Notes under the pieces: generated by a model
Told to the model about the DNA's origin: nothing
What the model saw: the letters and a program-made list of their open reading frames with translations, nothing else
Databases searched by the model: none
Made by a program: the position numbers and the translations under genes
Source of the DNA: Flavobacterium sp. SM15
GTDB taxonomy: Bacteria > Bacteroidota > Bacteroidia > Flavobacteriales > Flavobacteriaceae
Length of the DNA: 64,000 nucleotides
Reading direction: 5' to 3'
Assembly: GCF_022012335.1 (NCBI RefSeq)
Contig: NZ_JAKLTO010000006.1
Coordinates: 62,001-126,000, forward strand
In this document: positions 50,950 to 58,552 of the stretch, piece after piece
Numbering within the stretch: position 1 is the first letter of the stretch
How the letters are laid out: each line of letters begins with the position of its first letter

Positions 50950-51888
50950 ATTTTTTGGTAATGGGCTTACTATTTGAACATTATGGAAAGCAATTGCTCC
51001 TTTTACCACACCGGAAATTGTATTTCTTAAAGCATCGATAATGTGCATTTTTAATTCCTTTTTAGGAAAAATCAAGCTTACTTCTCGTGCGGGTTTTGGT
51101 TCTTTAAAATGACGAAGTTTAGTTTTGTCTTTTTCATTCAAATCTAGAGTATGAAGATATGGAAGTAGTGTAAAACCTAATCCTTCATCGGCTAATTTTA
51201 CTAAAGTTTCAAAACTTCCGCTTTCAATCTGAAAATGATTCACACGTGTTTGATTGGCATTTTTACATAAATTTAAAATACCATCTCTAAAGCAATGCCC
51301 GTCTTGTAAAAGCAGAACATTTTCCAAATCAAGATCGTCAACTTCAATTTCTTCTTTGGTGTAATTTTGATGATTCTCAGGGAAATAGCCAACAAAAGGT
51401 TCGTAATAAAGTACGACTTCTTTAATGGATTTCTCTTCAAGCGGAGTTGCGGCAATAGCTGCATCAAGCTGTCCGTTATTGAGTCTTCGGATGATTTCTT
51501 CCGTGGTTAATTCCTCTATTATTAAATTGATTTTCGGATACTTCTTAACAAAATTGTTCAAAAACATTGGTAGTAACGTTGGCATTACCGTTGGAATGAT
51601 TCCGATTTTAAATTCTCCTCCAAAATATCCTTTTTGCTGATCGACTATATCTTTGATCCTGTCCGACTCATTTACAATGTTTTTGGCTTGAGAAACAATT
51701 TTCTCACCAATTTCAGTTAATTGAATTGGCTTTTTACTTCGATCAAAAATTAGTATATCAAGTTCTTCTTCAAGCTTTTGGATCTGCATGCTTAATGTTG
51801 GTTGGGTAACAAAACATTTCTCTGCAGCCAAAGTGAAATTTTTATGTTCGGCAACCGCTAAAACGTAATAAAGCTGTGTAATGGTCAT
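50935..51888 (-). CDS. oxyR: Hydrogen-peroxide-responsive LysR regulator OxyR
   Basis: 317 residues from the ATG at 51888. N-terminal winged helix (TITQLYYVLAVAEHKNFTLAAEKCFVTQPTLSMQIQKLEEEL) and a periplasmic-binding-protein-like effector domain. The two redox cysteines are at 199 (DGHCFRD) and 208 (LNLCKN), the same numbers as in E. coli OxyR, where they form the peroxide-sensing disulfide. It is divergent from dps, a classic OxyR target. The in-frame extension upstream of the ATG has no family similarity and would cross into the dps promoter region. Confidence 0.93.
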   Translation of the reverse strand: MTITQLYYVLAVAEHKNFTLAAEKCFVTQPTLSMQIQKLEEELDILIFDRSKKPIQLTEIGEKIVSQAKNIVNESDRIKDIVDQQKGYFGGEFKIGIIPTVMPTLLPMFLNNFVKKYPKINLIIEELTTEEIIRRLNNGQLDAAIAATPLEEKSIKEVVLYYEPFVGYFPENHQNYTKEEIEVDDLDLENVLLLQDGHCFRDGILNLCKNANQTRVNHFQIESGSFETLVKLADEGLGFTLLPYLHTLDLNEKDKTKLRHFKEPKPAREVSLIFPKKELKMHIIDALRNTISGVVKGAIAFHNVQIVSPLPKNKKEL

Positions 51889-51914
51889 GGTATAGAAAAT
51901 TTTGATAAAAATAT

Positions 51915-51966
51915 AAAATCTATCAATTCCATTTATAGTTTTCAGGTTAAATATTCGATAATTTTG
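51915..51966. promoter_or_regulatory. oxyR-dps control region with a LysR-type box and dps promoter
   Basis: AAAATCTAT (51915-51923) and ATAGTTTT (51935-51942) form an imperfect inverted repeat containing CTAT-N11-ATAG, a T-N11-A LysR box. The dps -7 box TAATTTTG is at 51959-51966. The box lies where the -33 element would be, so OxyR could act on both genes. Confidence 0.55.
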
Positions 51967-51995
51967 TAGTAAAGAAATTATAAAAACACAATCAT

Positions 51996-52475
51996 ATGAA
52001 AAACAATAGTTTAGGATTACCGGTAAAACAAACTCAGGTTTTGGTAGCAGAATTGAATATCTTATTGGCAAATTTTCAGATTTATTATCAAAATTTAAGA
52101 GGCCTTCATTGGAATATCAGAGGAAAGCGTTTCTTCGATCTTCATTTAAAATTTGAAGAACTTTACAACGACAGCCAATTAAAAATTGACCTGATTGCTG
52201 AGCGCGTTCTTACTTTAGGCGGAACTCCGCTGCATTCTTTTGAAGACTATGTCAAAAACAAAAAAATCAAGGTAGGAAAGAATATTTCCAATGATGAAGA
52301 AGCAATTCAGCTCATTATTTCTTCTTTGACTGAATTACTGAAAATTGAACGTGTTATTTTAAAACAATCTGCAGAAATTGACGACGAAGGAACCAATTCC
52401 ATGATGAGCGATTTTATTAAAGAACAGGAAAAAACAATCTGGATGATGAAAGCCTGGATGGAAGAAGAAATATAA
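51996..52475 (+). CDS. dps: Dps-type iron-storage/DNA-protection protein
   Basis: 159 residues. Forms a hollow 12-mer that oxidises Fe2+ with peroxide and stores the iron, preventing hydroxyl radicals. The inter-subunit ferroxidase ligands are visible in GLHWNIRGKRFFDLHLKFEELYND (His, Asp, Glu); the four-helix bundle pattern continues to the end. It is divergent from oxyR, which fits oxidative-stress control. Confidence 0.95.
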   Translation: MKNNSLGLPVKQTQVLVAELNILLANFQIYYQNLRGLHWNIRGKRFFDLHLKFEELYNDSQLKIDLIAERVLTLGGTPLHSFEDYVKNKKIKVGKNISNDEEAIQLIISSLTELLKIERVILKQSAEIDDEGTNSMMSDFIKEQEKTIWMMKAWMEEEI

Positions 52476-52556
52476 CCTAATGTTAAATTTAAGGCAGAAA
52501 TATTAAAATAATCCTAATATGTTTTCTGCCTTATTTTAATTTTTTACTTTCGCGAA

Positions 52557-52841
52557 ATGAAATTTTTGGTAAACATAGTATTGTTCCTGTTTATTACTTT
52601 CCTTGCAACTCCAACTATTGTGAGTTTTATCGAGAGTGATACCGATACATCTATTGTTTACAGTTTTTCTGAAGAGGAAGTTCATAAAGAAATCAAAGAG
52701 ATTCCTGCAAAATTGGAAAATATACTTCAGGTTCCTACTTTGGTGCTTACTTCAAAAACTTCTGTAATTAACTTTGAAAACCTTCAGAAACACGATAATG
52801 TTTTTGAAGAGATTTTTTCACCTCCACCCGAATTGATATAA
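52557..52841 (+). CDS. Small membrane-anchored or secreted protein of unknown function
   Basis: 94 residues. One N-terminal hydrophobic segment (KFLVNIVLFLFITFLATPTIVSF) then an acidic extracytoplasmic part with FSEEEVHKEIKEIPAKL and a PPPEL ending. Similar short proteins lie ahead of SulP-type transporters in other flavobacterial genomes as I recall; no function is known. It is 83 bases in front of the SulP gene and may share its transcript. A weak -7 box precedes it. Confidence 0.72.
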   Translation: MKFLVNIVLFLFITFLATPTIVSFIESDTDTSIVYSFSEEEVHKEIKEIPAKLENILQVPTLVLTSKTSVINFENLQKHDNVFEEIFSPPPELI

Positions 52842-52924
52842 TATAATTTGAAATCATTAATTTGATTATCAGTCAGGTATCTTTTGGTACTTGAAGTATT
52901 AATTGTATTATATTTTATCGGGTT

Positions 52925-54589
52925 ATGACAAAAAAAACAAATATTTTTGGCAGCCTAAAATCAGATTTTGCTTCTGGTTTGGTTGTTTTTCTGGTGGCTT
53001 TGCCTTTATGTTTAGGTATTGCAATGGCATCAGGTGCGCCCTTATTCTCGGGAATTATTGCAGGGGTTATTGGTGGAATTGTTGTGGGATATTTTAGTAA
53101 ATCTCATGTAAGTGTTTCAGGGCCGGCTGCCGGTTTAACAGCTATTGTTTTAACGGCTATTACAGATTTTGGAGCATTTAATATTTTCCTAACGGCAGTA
53201 TTTTTTGCCGGTTTCATTCAATTGGCTTTAGGTTTTCTGAAAGCCGGAAGTATTTCCAATTATTTCCCAACCAATGTTATTGAAGGAATGCTGGCCGGTA
53301 TCGGTGTAATAATTATTCTTAAACAATTGCCTCATGCTGTTGGGTATGATGCAGATTTTGAGGGAGATGAAGCTTTTACACAAGTAGATGGAGGTAATAC
53401 TTTTTCCTCTTTATTAGGTGCCTTTGATTACATTCAATTTGGCGCGGTTATTATAACGATCGTATCCTTAGTTATATTGATTGCATGGGATAGAGTACCT
53501 GCATTAAAAAAGATGAAACTTGTTCCAGGTGCTTTGGTAGCTGTTGTTTTAGGAGTAATTTTAAACGAGCTGTTTATTGCCAGCGGAAGCACATTGGCTA
53601 TTAGAAAAGAACACTTGGTTTCTTTACCGGTTGCAGCTTCCTTCGAAGATTTCAAAAGCATTTTCCTGTTTCCGGATTTTTCAGCCATAACAAATTCTAA
53701 AGTTTGGGTTGTAGCTTTTACCATAGCAATTGTTGCTTCAATTGAAAGTTTGTTGTGCATTGAAGCGGCTGATCGTCTGGATCCTCAAAAAAGATATTCA
53801 GATACTAATAACGAGCTTAAAGCTCAGGGAATTGGTAACATTGTAAGTTCTCTTTTGGGAGGTTTGCCAATGACTTCGGTTGTGGTAAGAACATCTGCCA
53901 ATGTAAACGCCGGAGCTAAGTCAAAAATGTCTGCCATTATTCACGGAGTTTTATTACTTATCAGTGTTTTGGCAATTCCGTTTATTTTGAATAAAATTCC
54001 TTTGGCAACTTTGGCGGCAGTTTTACTTATGGTAGGCTATAAATTAGCAAAACCAGCTACGATTATGCACTTCTGGGAAAAAGGGAAGTATCAGTTTGCG
54101 CCTTTTATTGCAACACTTCTGGCTGTGGTTTTTCTGGATTTGTTAAAAGGTGTGGCATTAGGTATGATTATCAGTATCATCTTTATTTTGAGAGGTAATT
54201 TAAAAAGAGCTTATTATTTCAGAAAAGAAGAATATGAAAGCGGAGACGTAATCCACATCGATTTAGCTCAGGAAGTTTCGTTTTTAAATAAAGCAGCTAT
54301 TAAATTGACTTTGAGTAATTTACCGGAAGATTCCAAAGTGGTTATCAATGCTTCGGACACGGTATATATAGCGCACGACGTTATTGATTTGATTAAAGAG
54401 TTTAAACAGATTAATGCTGTAGAGAAAAATATCGATGTTACGTTGATCGGTTTTAAGGAAGCTTACGAATTGGATAATACACAATACGAGAATAATCATG
54501 TATTTATGGAGCATGATGCTTTGATCAAATACCGAAACAATTCGATTTCTTCGCATAAAGCTGCAATTGAAGAATTAACCACGAATTAG
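52925..54589 (+). CDS. SulP family anion transporter with STAS domain (probable bicarbonate transporter)
   Basis: 554 residues. About 12-14 membrane segments with the family signatures DFASGLVVFLVALPLCLGIA, GPAAGLTAIV and SGAPLFSGIIAG, then a cytoplasmic STAS domain (about 430-540, KVVINASDTVYIAHDVIDL). SulP proteins carry sulfate, bicarbonate or other anions. Two beta-carbonic anhydrase genes follow directly, so bicarbonate (BicA-like) is the most probable substrate; inference from context. Confidence 0.9.
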   Translation: MTKKTNIFGSLKSDFASGLVVFLVALPLCLGIAMASGAPLFSGIIAGVIGGIVVGYFSKSHVSVSGPAAGLTAIVLTAITDFGAFNIFLTAVFFAGFIQLALGFLKAGSISNYFPTNVIEGMLAGIGVIIILKQLPHAVGYDADFEGDEAFTQVDGGNTFSSLLGAFDYIQFGAVIITIVSLVILIAWDRVPALKKMKLVPGALVAVVLGVILNELFIASGSTLAIRKEHLVSLPVAASFEDFKSIFLFPDFSAITNSKVWVVAFTIAIVASIESLLCIEAADRLDPQKRYSDTNNELKAQGIGNIVSSLLGGLPMTSVVVRTSANVNAGAKSKMSAIIHGVLLLISVLAIPFILNKIPLATLAAVLLMVGYKLAKPATIMHFWEKGKYQFAPFIATLLAVVFLDLLKGVALGMIISIIFILRGNLKRAYYFRKEEYESGDVIHIDLAQEVSFLNKAAIKLTLSNLPEDSKVVINASDTVYIAHDVIDLIKEFKQINAVEKNIDVTLIGFKEAYELDNTQYENNHVFMEHDALIKYRNNSISSHKAAIEELTTN

Positions 54590-54635
54590 AAAATACTTAA
54601 AAAAAATAAAAAAACATTTATAAAAAATAAATTTC

Positions 54636-55319
54636 ATGAGAACTTTAAATAAAGAATTACAGTCACAAATAAGCCCAAGAAAAGCATTAGAACTTTTAAA
54701 AGAAGGAAACAGTCGTTTTGTAAACAATTTAAAACTACACCGCAATTTATTGGAACAGGTTAACGACACGCGTGATGGTCAATGGCCTTTTGCAACAATT
54801 TTGAGTTGTATTGACAGCCGAACTTCTGCGGAATTAATTTTCGATCAGGGATTAGGTGATATTTTTTCTATTCGAATTGCAGGTAATGTTGCCAATACAG
54901 ATATTTTAGGAAGTATGGAATTTGCTTGTAAAGTGGCTGGTTCTAAGTTAATTGTTGTTTTAGGACATTCCAAATGTGGTGCTGTTAAGGGAGCTTGCGA
55001 CCACGTAGAAATGGGTAATTTAACGGAATTATTATCTAAAATTCAGCCTGCTGTTTATGAAGAGCAGCAAACCACTGGGGAAAGAAGTTCCAAAAATGGT
55101 CAGTTTGTGGAAAATGTAGCTGAGATTAATGTGAAACGTACAGTGAAATCAGTTATCCAAAGAAGTTATATTTTGGAGCAAATGATTGAAAATGGTGAAA
55201 TTGGTATCATTGGCGGAATGCACAATATTGAAACTGGAACCGTAGAGTTTTACCCTGAAACTGAATTTATCAAAGACGAATTAAACCCTGAATTGAACTT
55301 AAAAGAACTGGTAAAATAG
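54636..55319 (+). CDS. Beta-class carbonic anhydrase 1
   Basis: 227 residues. Zinc ligands Cys58, His111, Cys114 and the Asp60-Arg62 dyad in LSCIDSRTSAEL and VVLGHSKCGAVKGA; the ligand sequence CIDSR is slightly unusual (CSDSR or CMDSR is common). N-terminal extension of about 45 residues. Interconverts CO2 and bicarbonate. It follows the SulP gene by 46 bases. Confidence 0.94.
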   Translation: MRTLNKELQSQISPRKALELLKEGNSRFVNNLKLHRNLLEQVNDTRDGQWPFATILSCIDSRTSAELIFDQGLGDIFSIRIAGNVANTDILGSMEFACKVAGSKLIVVLGHSKCGAVKGACDHVEMGNLTELLSKIQPAVYEEQQTTGERSSKNGQFVENVAEINVKRTVKSVIQRSYILEQMIENGEIGIIGGMHNIETGTVEFYPETEFIKDELNPELNLKELVK

Positions 55320-55338
55320 TTTTTTCTGTTTTTTGAAT

Positions 55339-55346
55339 TACTTTTG
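55339..55346 (+). promoter_or_regulatory. -7 box in front of the second carbonic anhydrase
   Basis: TACTTTTG, exact consensus, 18 bases before the ATG. It allows the second enzyme to be made apart from the SulP transcript. Confidence 0.5.
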
Positions 55347-55364
55347 TTGTCACAACATAATAGT

Positions 55365-56000
55365 ATGAGCGATTTTTATAAAAAGATTTTAGACAACAAT
55401 AAAAAGTGGGTTGAAGAAAAGTTAGCCGTTGACAATGATTACTTTAAAGATTTAGCAAAAGGCCAACAGCCCCCTTTATTATGGATCGGATGTTCAGACA
55501 GCCGTGTTCCTGCGAATGAAATTATTGGTGCGGCACCTGGCGAAGTTTTTGTACACAGAAACATTGCCAACATGGTGGTTCATAGTGATATGAACATGTT
55601 AAGTGTTTTAGATTATGCTGTTAACGCCTTAAAAATAAAGCACATTATTGTTTGCGGGCATTACGGTTGTGGTGGTGTAAAAGCTGCTATGGGTAATGAT
55701 TCCATCGGGATTATCGACAACTGGATTCGTCATATTAAAGATGTTTACAGGTTTCACAAACAGGAATTGGATGCTATTTCAGATGAAAACGAACGATTCA
55801 ACAAGTTTGTGGAAATCAATGTAAAAGAACAGGTTTTTGATTTGGCAAAAACATCAATTGTACAGAATGCCTGGAAAAATGGTCAGGAATTATGTTTACA
55901 CGGTTGGGTTTACGGTTTAAATTCCGGATATGTAACTGATCTGAATGTAAACATCGATTCGAATGATCAATTGGATGAAGTATATCAGTTGAAGTTCTAA
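55365..56000 (+). CDS. can: Beta-class carbonic anhydrase 2
   Basis: 211 residues from the ATG at 55365; a TTG seven codons upstream is rejected because it lies in the -7 box. Zinc ligands Cys43, His99, Cys102 with Asp45-Arg47 in WIGCSDSRVPANE and IIVCGHYGCGGVKAAM; this is the classic Can/CynT-like sequence, clearly different from carbonic anhydrase 1 (about one quarter identical by eye). The two enzymes may act in different compartments or conditions. Ends in a strong bidirectional terminator. Confidence 0.94.
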   Translation: MSDFYKKILDNNKKWVEEKLAVDNDYFKDLAKGQQPPLLWIGCSDSRVPANEIIGAAPGEVFVHRNIANMVVHSDMNMLSVLDYAVNALKIKHIIVCGHYGCGGVKAAMGNDSIGIIDNWIRHIKDVYRFHKQELDAISDENERFNKFVEINVKEQVFDLAKTSIVQNAWKNGQELCLHGWVYGLNSGYVTDLNVNIDSNDQLDEVYQLKF

Positions 56001-56011
56001 ACTTTGAAAAT

Positions 56012-56038
56012 AAAAAATCCGCTTTAAGCGGATTTTTT
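56012..56038. terminator. Bidirectional terminator after the carbonic anhydrases
   Basis: AAAAAATCCGCT (56012-56023) and AGCGGATTTTTT (56027-56038) with a 3-base loop; serves also the convergent LETM1-like gene. Confidence 0.92.
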
Positions 56039-56044
56039 ATTTTA

Positions 56045-57247
56045 TCAGGTATCAGAATCTAAATTTTCATTAAAAGCAGAAGGTAAAAGCTGCGGTATGA
56101 ATTTAATTAGTATCGGCAGTAATAATCCACCTCCGGGTAAAAGAAAGATGGTAAGGGAAGGCACTGTTTTGCAGATGTCCAAAAGCTGTTTTTTTACTTT
56201 TTTCTTTTCTTTGGCGTCCAAATCTCTTGTTGTAGAAAGCGCTAAGAGTTTCATTAACTCACCACTTTGGGAAAGTTCTTTAATAAGACGATTTTTGTTA
56301 CGTGTAATCAAGACCACAACGTTTTGCGTAGCTTGATCGTAAAAATGCTTAACTGGATTGGAATATTTAAAATAAGGAATTTCTTTTTTGTATTTGAGGA
56401 TAAAATCGTCAATTGATTCGATGCTCTGGATGGCATAACCTCTGTCAATTTCCAGTAAATCAGAAAGTTTGAATAAAAAATCGCTTTCCTTTTGCTCGAT
56501 AACCCCGTCGCTCCACATTGCCATTCCAGCCATATCCAGCAAATAATTCTTTTCCAGATTAGATGCAAAATATTCTAATTCAAGCATTTCCAAATTCTCA
56601 ATATTGATTTTTGAAAACTTTGTATAACGAACCGAAGATTCAAAAAGCTTGATTAGTAAATCATCATAATTCGATTTGACGGTTTTGGTTTTTAAGGCCA
56701 AGGATACAATACTAATGATGTTTTCTTCCAGCTTTTTCAGGTAATTTACTGGGATTTCTTTATGTAAAAGATACTGACGAAACGCAAGCACATCCATAAA
56801 AAGCAAAGCATTGGTAAGAATATGCGAAAAATTTTTACTGATGATGTTGTCGTTGGTTTGTACTCGTTCGTCAATCATTTCTTCCAAACGATGACTCGCA
56901 GAAGCCTCGGGTAGCATTTTTTTCAACAAAGTAAAACCTTCTGGGTTCATCTGCTTGTAAAAACCGTTGGCTTTTTCAATAAATTCTTTTGGATTTCCTT
57001 CGTGGGTAATTAGGCCAAAAACACCATAAAGCGTATTAAGAAGTGCTACTTTTGTACTTTCCTGATTGGTCCAGCCTTTAGCATCGATTGGTTTATCTAC
57101 GTCAAATTCGACTGTATGTCCATAAATAAAACCGGTATTTCTAACATTTTGATAAAACTCCTTCGAGTAGATAACAACAGGTAAGGGCGAAGGCTGCTGC
57201 TCCGCAAAAAATTTGTCGATCCATCCGTTTGTAGAAGGGTTAATCAT
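56045..57247 (-). CDS. LETM1-like protein, TerB/LETM1 ribosome-binding-type domain
   Basis: 400 residues. The C-terminal region (KKKVKKQLLDICKTVPSLTIFLLPGGGLLLPILIKFIPQLLPSAF, about 345-395) is the hallmark of the LETM1 domain, which in mitochondria belongs to a cation/proton exchanger; in Bacteroidota such proteins are called LETM1-related biofilm-associated proteins. The centre (LDMAGMAMWSDGVIEQKESDFLFKL) resembles TerB-like helical domains. It has one hydrophobic segment near the end that may be a membrane anchor. No partner gene is adjacent. Function not known. Confidence 0.8.
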   Translation of the reverse strand: MINPSTNGWIDKFFAEQQPSPLPVVIYSKEFYQNVRNTGFIYGHTVEFDVDKPIDAKGWTNQESTKVALLNTLYGVFGLITHEGNPKEFIEKANGFYKQMNPEGFTLLKKMLPEASASHRLEEMIDERVQTNDNIISKNFSHILTNALLFMDVLAFRQYLLHKEIPVNYLKKLEENIISIVSLALKTKTVKSNYDDLLIKLFESSVRYTKFSKINIENLEMLELEYFASNLEKNYLLDMAGMAMWSDGVIEQKESDFLFKLSDLLEIDRGYAIQSIESIDDFILKYKKEIPYFKYSNPVKHFYDQATQNVVVLITRNKNRLIKELSQSGELMKLLALSTTRDLDAKEKKKVKKQLLDICKTVPSLTIFLLPGGGLLLPILIKFIPQLLPSAFNENLDSDT

Positions 57248-57319
57248 CGTTGTGAATTATACTGCAAAGCTATAGCATTTTGAGTATCGAATACAAACTT
57301 AGTGTTAAGTTTTATACTG

Positions 57320-57889
57320 TTAAGACCTCGATTTTTTGTTTGCTGTGCAGTATTCTATAATTTCTTGTATTCTTTTATTTCTTGTTTCCTCACGCTTGGC
57401 ATGATTAAGCCAATAAAGATAACTCTTACGATAGGTGAAACTGAAATTCGTGAAATTTTCAAGGGCTTTGATGTTTTTATTAAAAGCATCCTGTAAATCT
57501 TGTGGAATGATTAAATCCTCTACATGATCAAGCGAAGTCCAGGATCCGTTTTGTTTGGCAATTTCAATTTTCGCCAATCCGCTTTCGTGCATCAAATTCT
57601 CAGCGATGAGTTTTTCAATGTAATTTTTGTTGACTTTACTCCAAACGCTTTTGTCTTTTCTGGGGGTAAAGGTTTGCTTTCGTTTGTCATCACCAATTTT
57701 TCTTACTGTAGAATCAATCCAACCGTAGCAAAGTGCCACCTGAACGGCTTCTTCCCATCTCATGCTTTGAAAATCACTACCAACTTTATAAAAAACTAAA
57801 TCAATTCCTTTGGATGAATTATGGTTTTCATGCAACCAGTTACGCCATTCCTCGGAATTTTTAAAATAATGAAGCTCTTTTTCTTTCAT
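57320..57889 (-). CDS. YdeI/OmpD-associated family protein
   Basis: 189 residues. The pattern EEWRNWLHENHNSSKGIDLVFYKVG, MRWEEAVQVALCYGWIDSTVRKI and RKDKSVWSKVNKNYIEKL is the YdeI-like family (YjbR/cyay-like second half, RKSYLYWLNHAKREETRNKRIQEI). Members were linked to bacteriocin resistance in other bacteria; the biochemical role is unknown. The gene follows SOD by 6 bases on the same strand. Confidence 0.87.
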   Translation of the reverse strand: MKEKELHYFKNSEEWRNWLHENHNSSKGIDLVFYKVGSDFQSMRWEEAVQVALCYGWIDSTVRKIGDDKRKQTFTPRKDKSVWSKVNKNYIEKLIAENLMHESGLAKIEIAKQNGSWTSLDHVEDLIIPQDLQDAFNKNIKALENFTNFSFTYRKSYLYWLNHAKREETRNKRIQEIIEYCTANKKSRS

Positions 57890-57895
57890 GAAAAG

Positions 57896-58420
57896 TTATC
57901 GGATGATTGCTGTACATGCTACACGTCCACCTGCATTTCCCGTTGGTTGTGTGGTAAAATCGTCTTGTCCTTTATGAACGATAATTGCTTTACCTATAAC
58001 ATCTTTGGTCTCATCTCCACAGCCAATACACCACTGGTCGGTTGTTAAGGAAATTTTTCCGTTACCGCTGGCATCTGCTGTAAAGTTTCCTATATCTCCT
58101 TTATGGTATTCGCCTTCTCCCCAACGACCGTGTTTTTTGAAGGTAGGGTTCCAGTGTCCTCCGGCAGAAGCAGCATCAGTTGCAGAACAATCTGCTTTTT
58201 CATGGATATGTATGGCGTGCACTCCAGGAGTTAATCCGGAAATATTTGCCGTGAAAGTAACCTTTCCATTTTTTTCTGAAAATACAACTGTACCGGCTGT
58301 ATTTGTTCCGCTTTTTGGTTCTAAAGCAATCTTAAGTTCGTTGGGTTTGCTTTCTGTTTTGGTTTTGCAGCCCACTGATAATGCCAATATTCCGAATGAA
58401 AACAAGATGATTTTTTTCAT
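57896..58420 (-). CDS. sodC: Superoxide dismutase [Cu-Zn], lipoprotein
   Basis: 174 residues. Lipobox ends at Cys18 (VGC). Metal ligands: His71 and His73 (HAIHIHE), His89 (GGHWNP), His97, His106 (YHKGD), and the C-terminal VHKGQDD-x-GNAGGRVAC; the C78/C169 pair forms the usual intramolecular disulfide. Removes superoxide in the periplasm. It has an additional C-I-G-C motif at 131-134. Located with the YdeI-like gene on one strand. Confidence 0.93.
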   Translation of the reverse strand: MKKIILFSFGILALSVGCKTKTESKPNELKIALEPKSGTNTAGTVVFSEKNGKVTFTANISGLTPGVHAIHIHEKADCSATDAASAGGHWNPTFKKHGRWGEGEYHKGDIGNFTADASGNGKISLTTDQWCIGCGDETKDVIGKAIIVHKGQDDFTTQPTGNAGGRVACTAIIR

Positions 58421-58479
58421 GATTCTTTTTCTTTCAAATTTACAGAAATTTTAGAGGTTTTGATTGTTAAAAAAGCATA

Positions 58480-58520
58480 AAAAAAAACCGCCCCTGTATT
58501 TGACTACAAGAGCGGCTTTT
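58480..58520 (-). terminator. Terminator of the beta-oxidation operon
   Basis: CCGCCCCTGTA (58488-58498) pairs with TACAAGAGCGG (58505-58515), with two mismatches; the A-run at 58480-58487 becomes the U-run. Confidence 0.8.
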
Positions 58521-58552
58521 AAACAAACTAAACCAAAATTTTATTGCTTGGT

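Noticed and set aside
51889..52071. N-terminal extension of OxyR by 61 residues
   Set aside because: It would cross the dps promoter and adds no part of the LysR domain; with the ATG at 51888 the redox cysteines fall at 199 and 208 as in E. coli.
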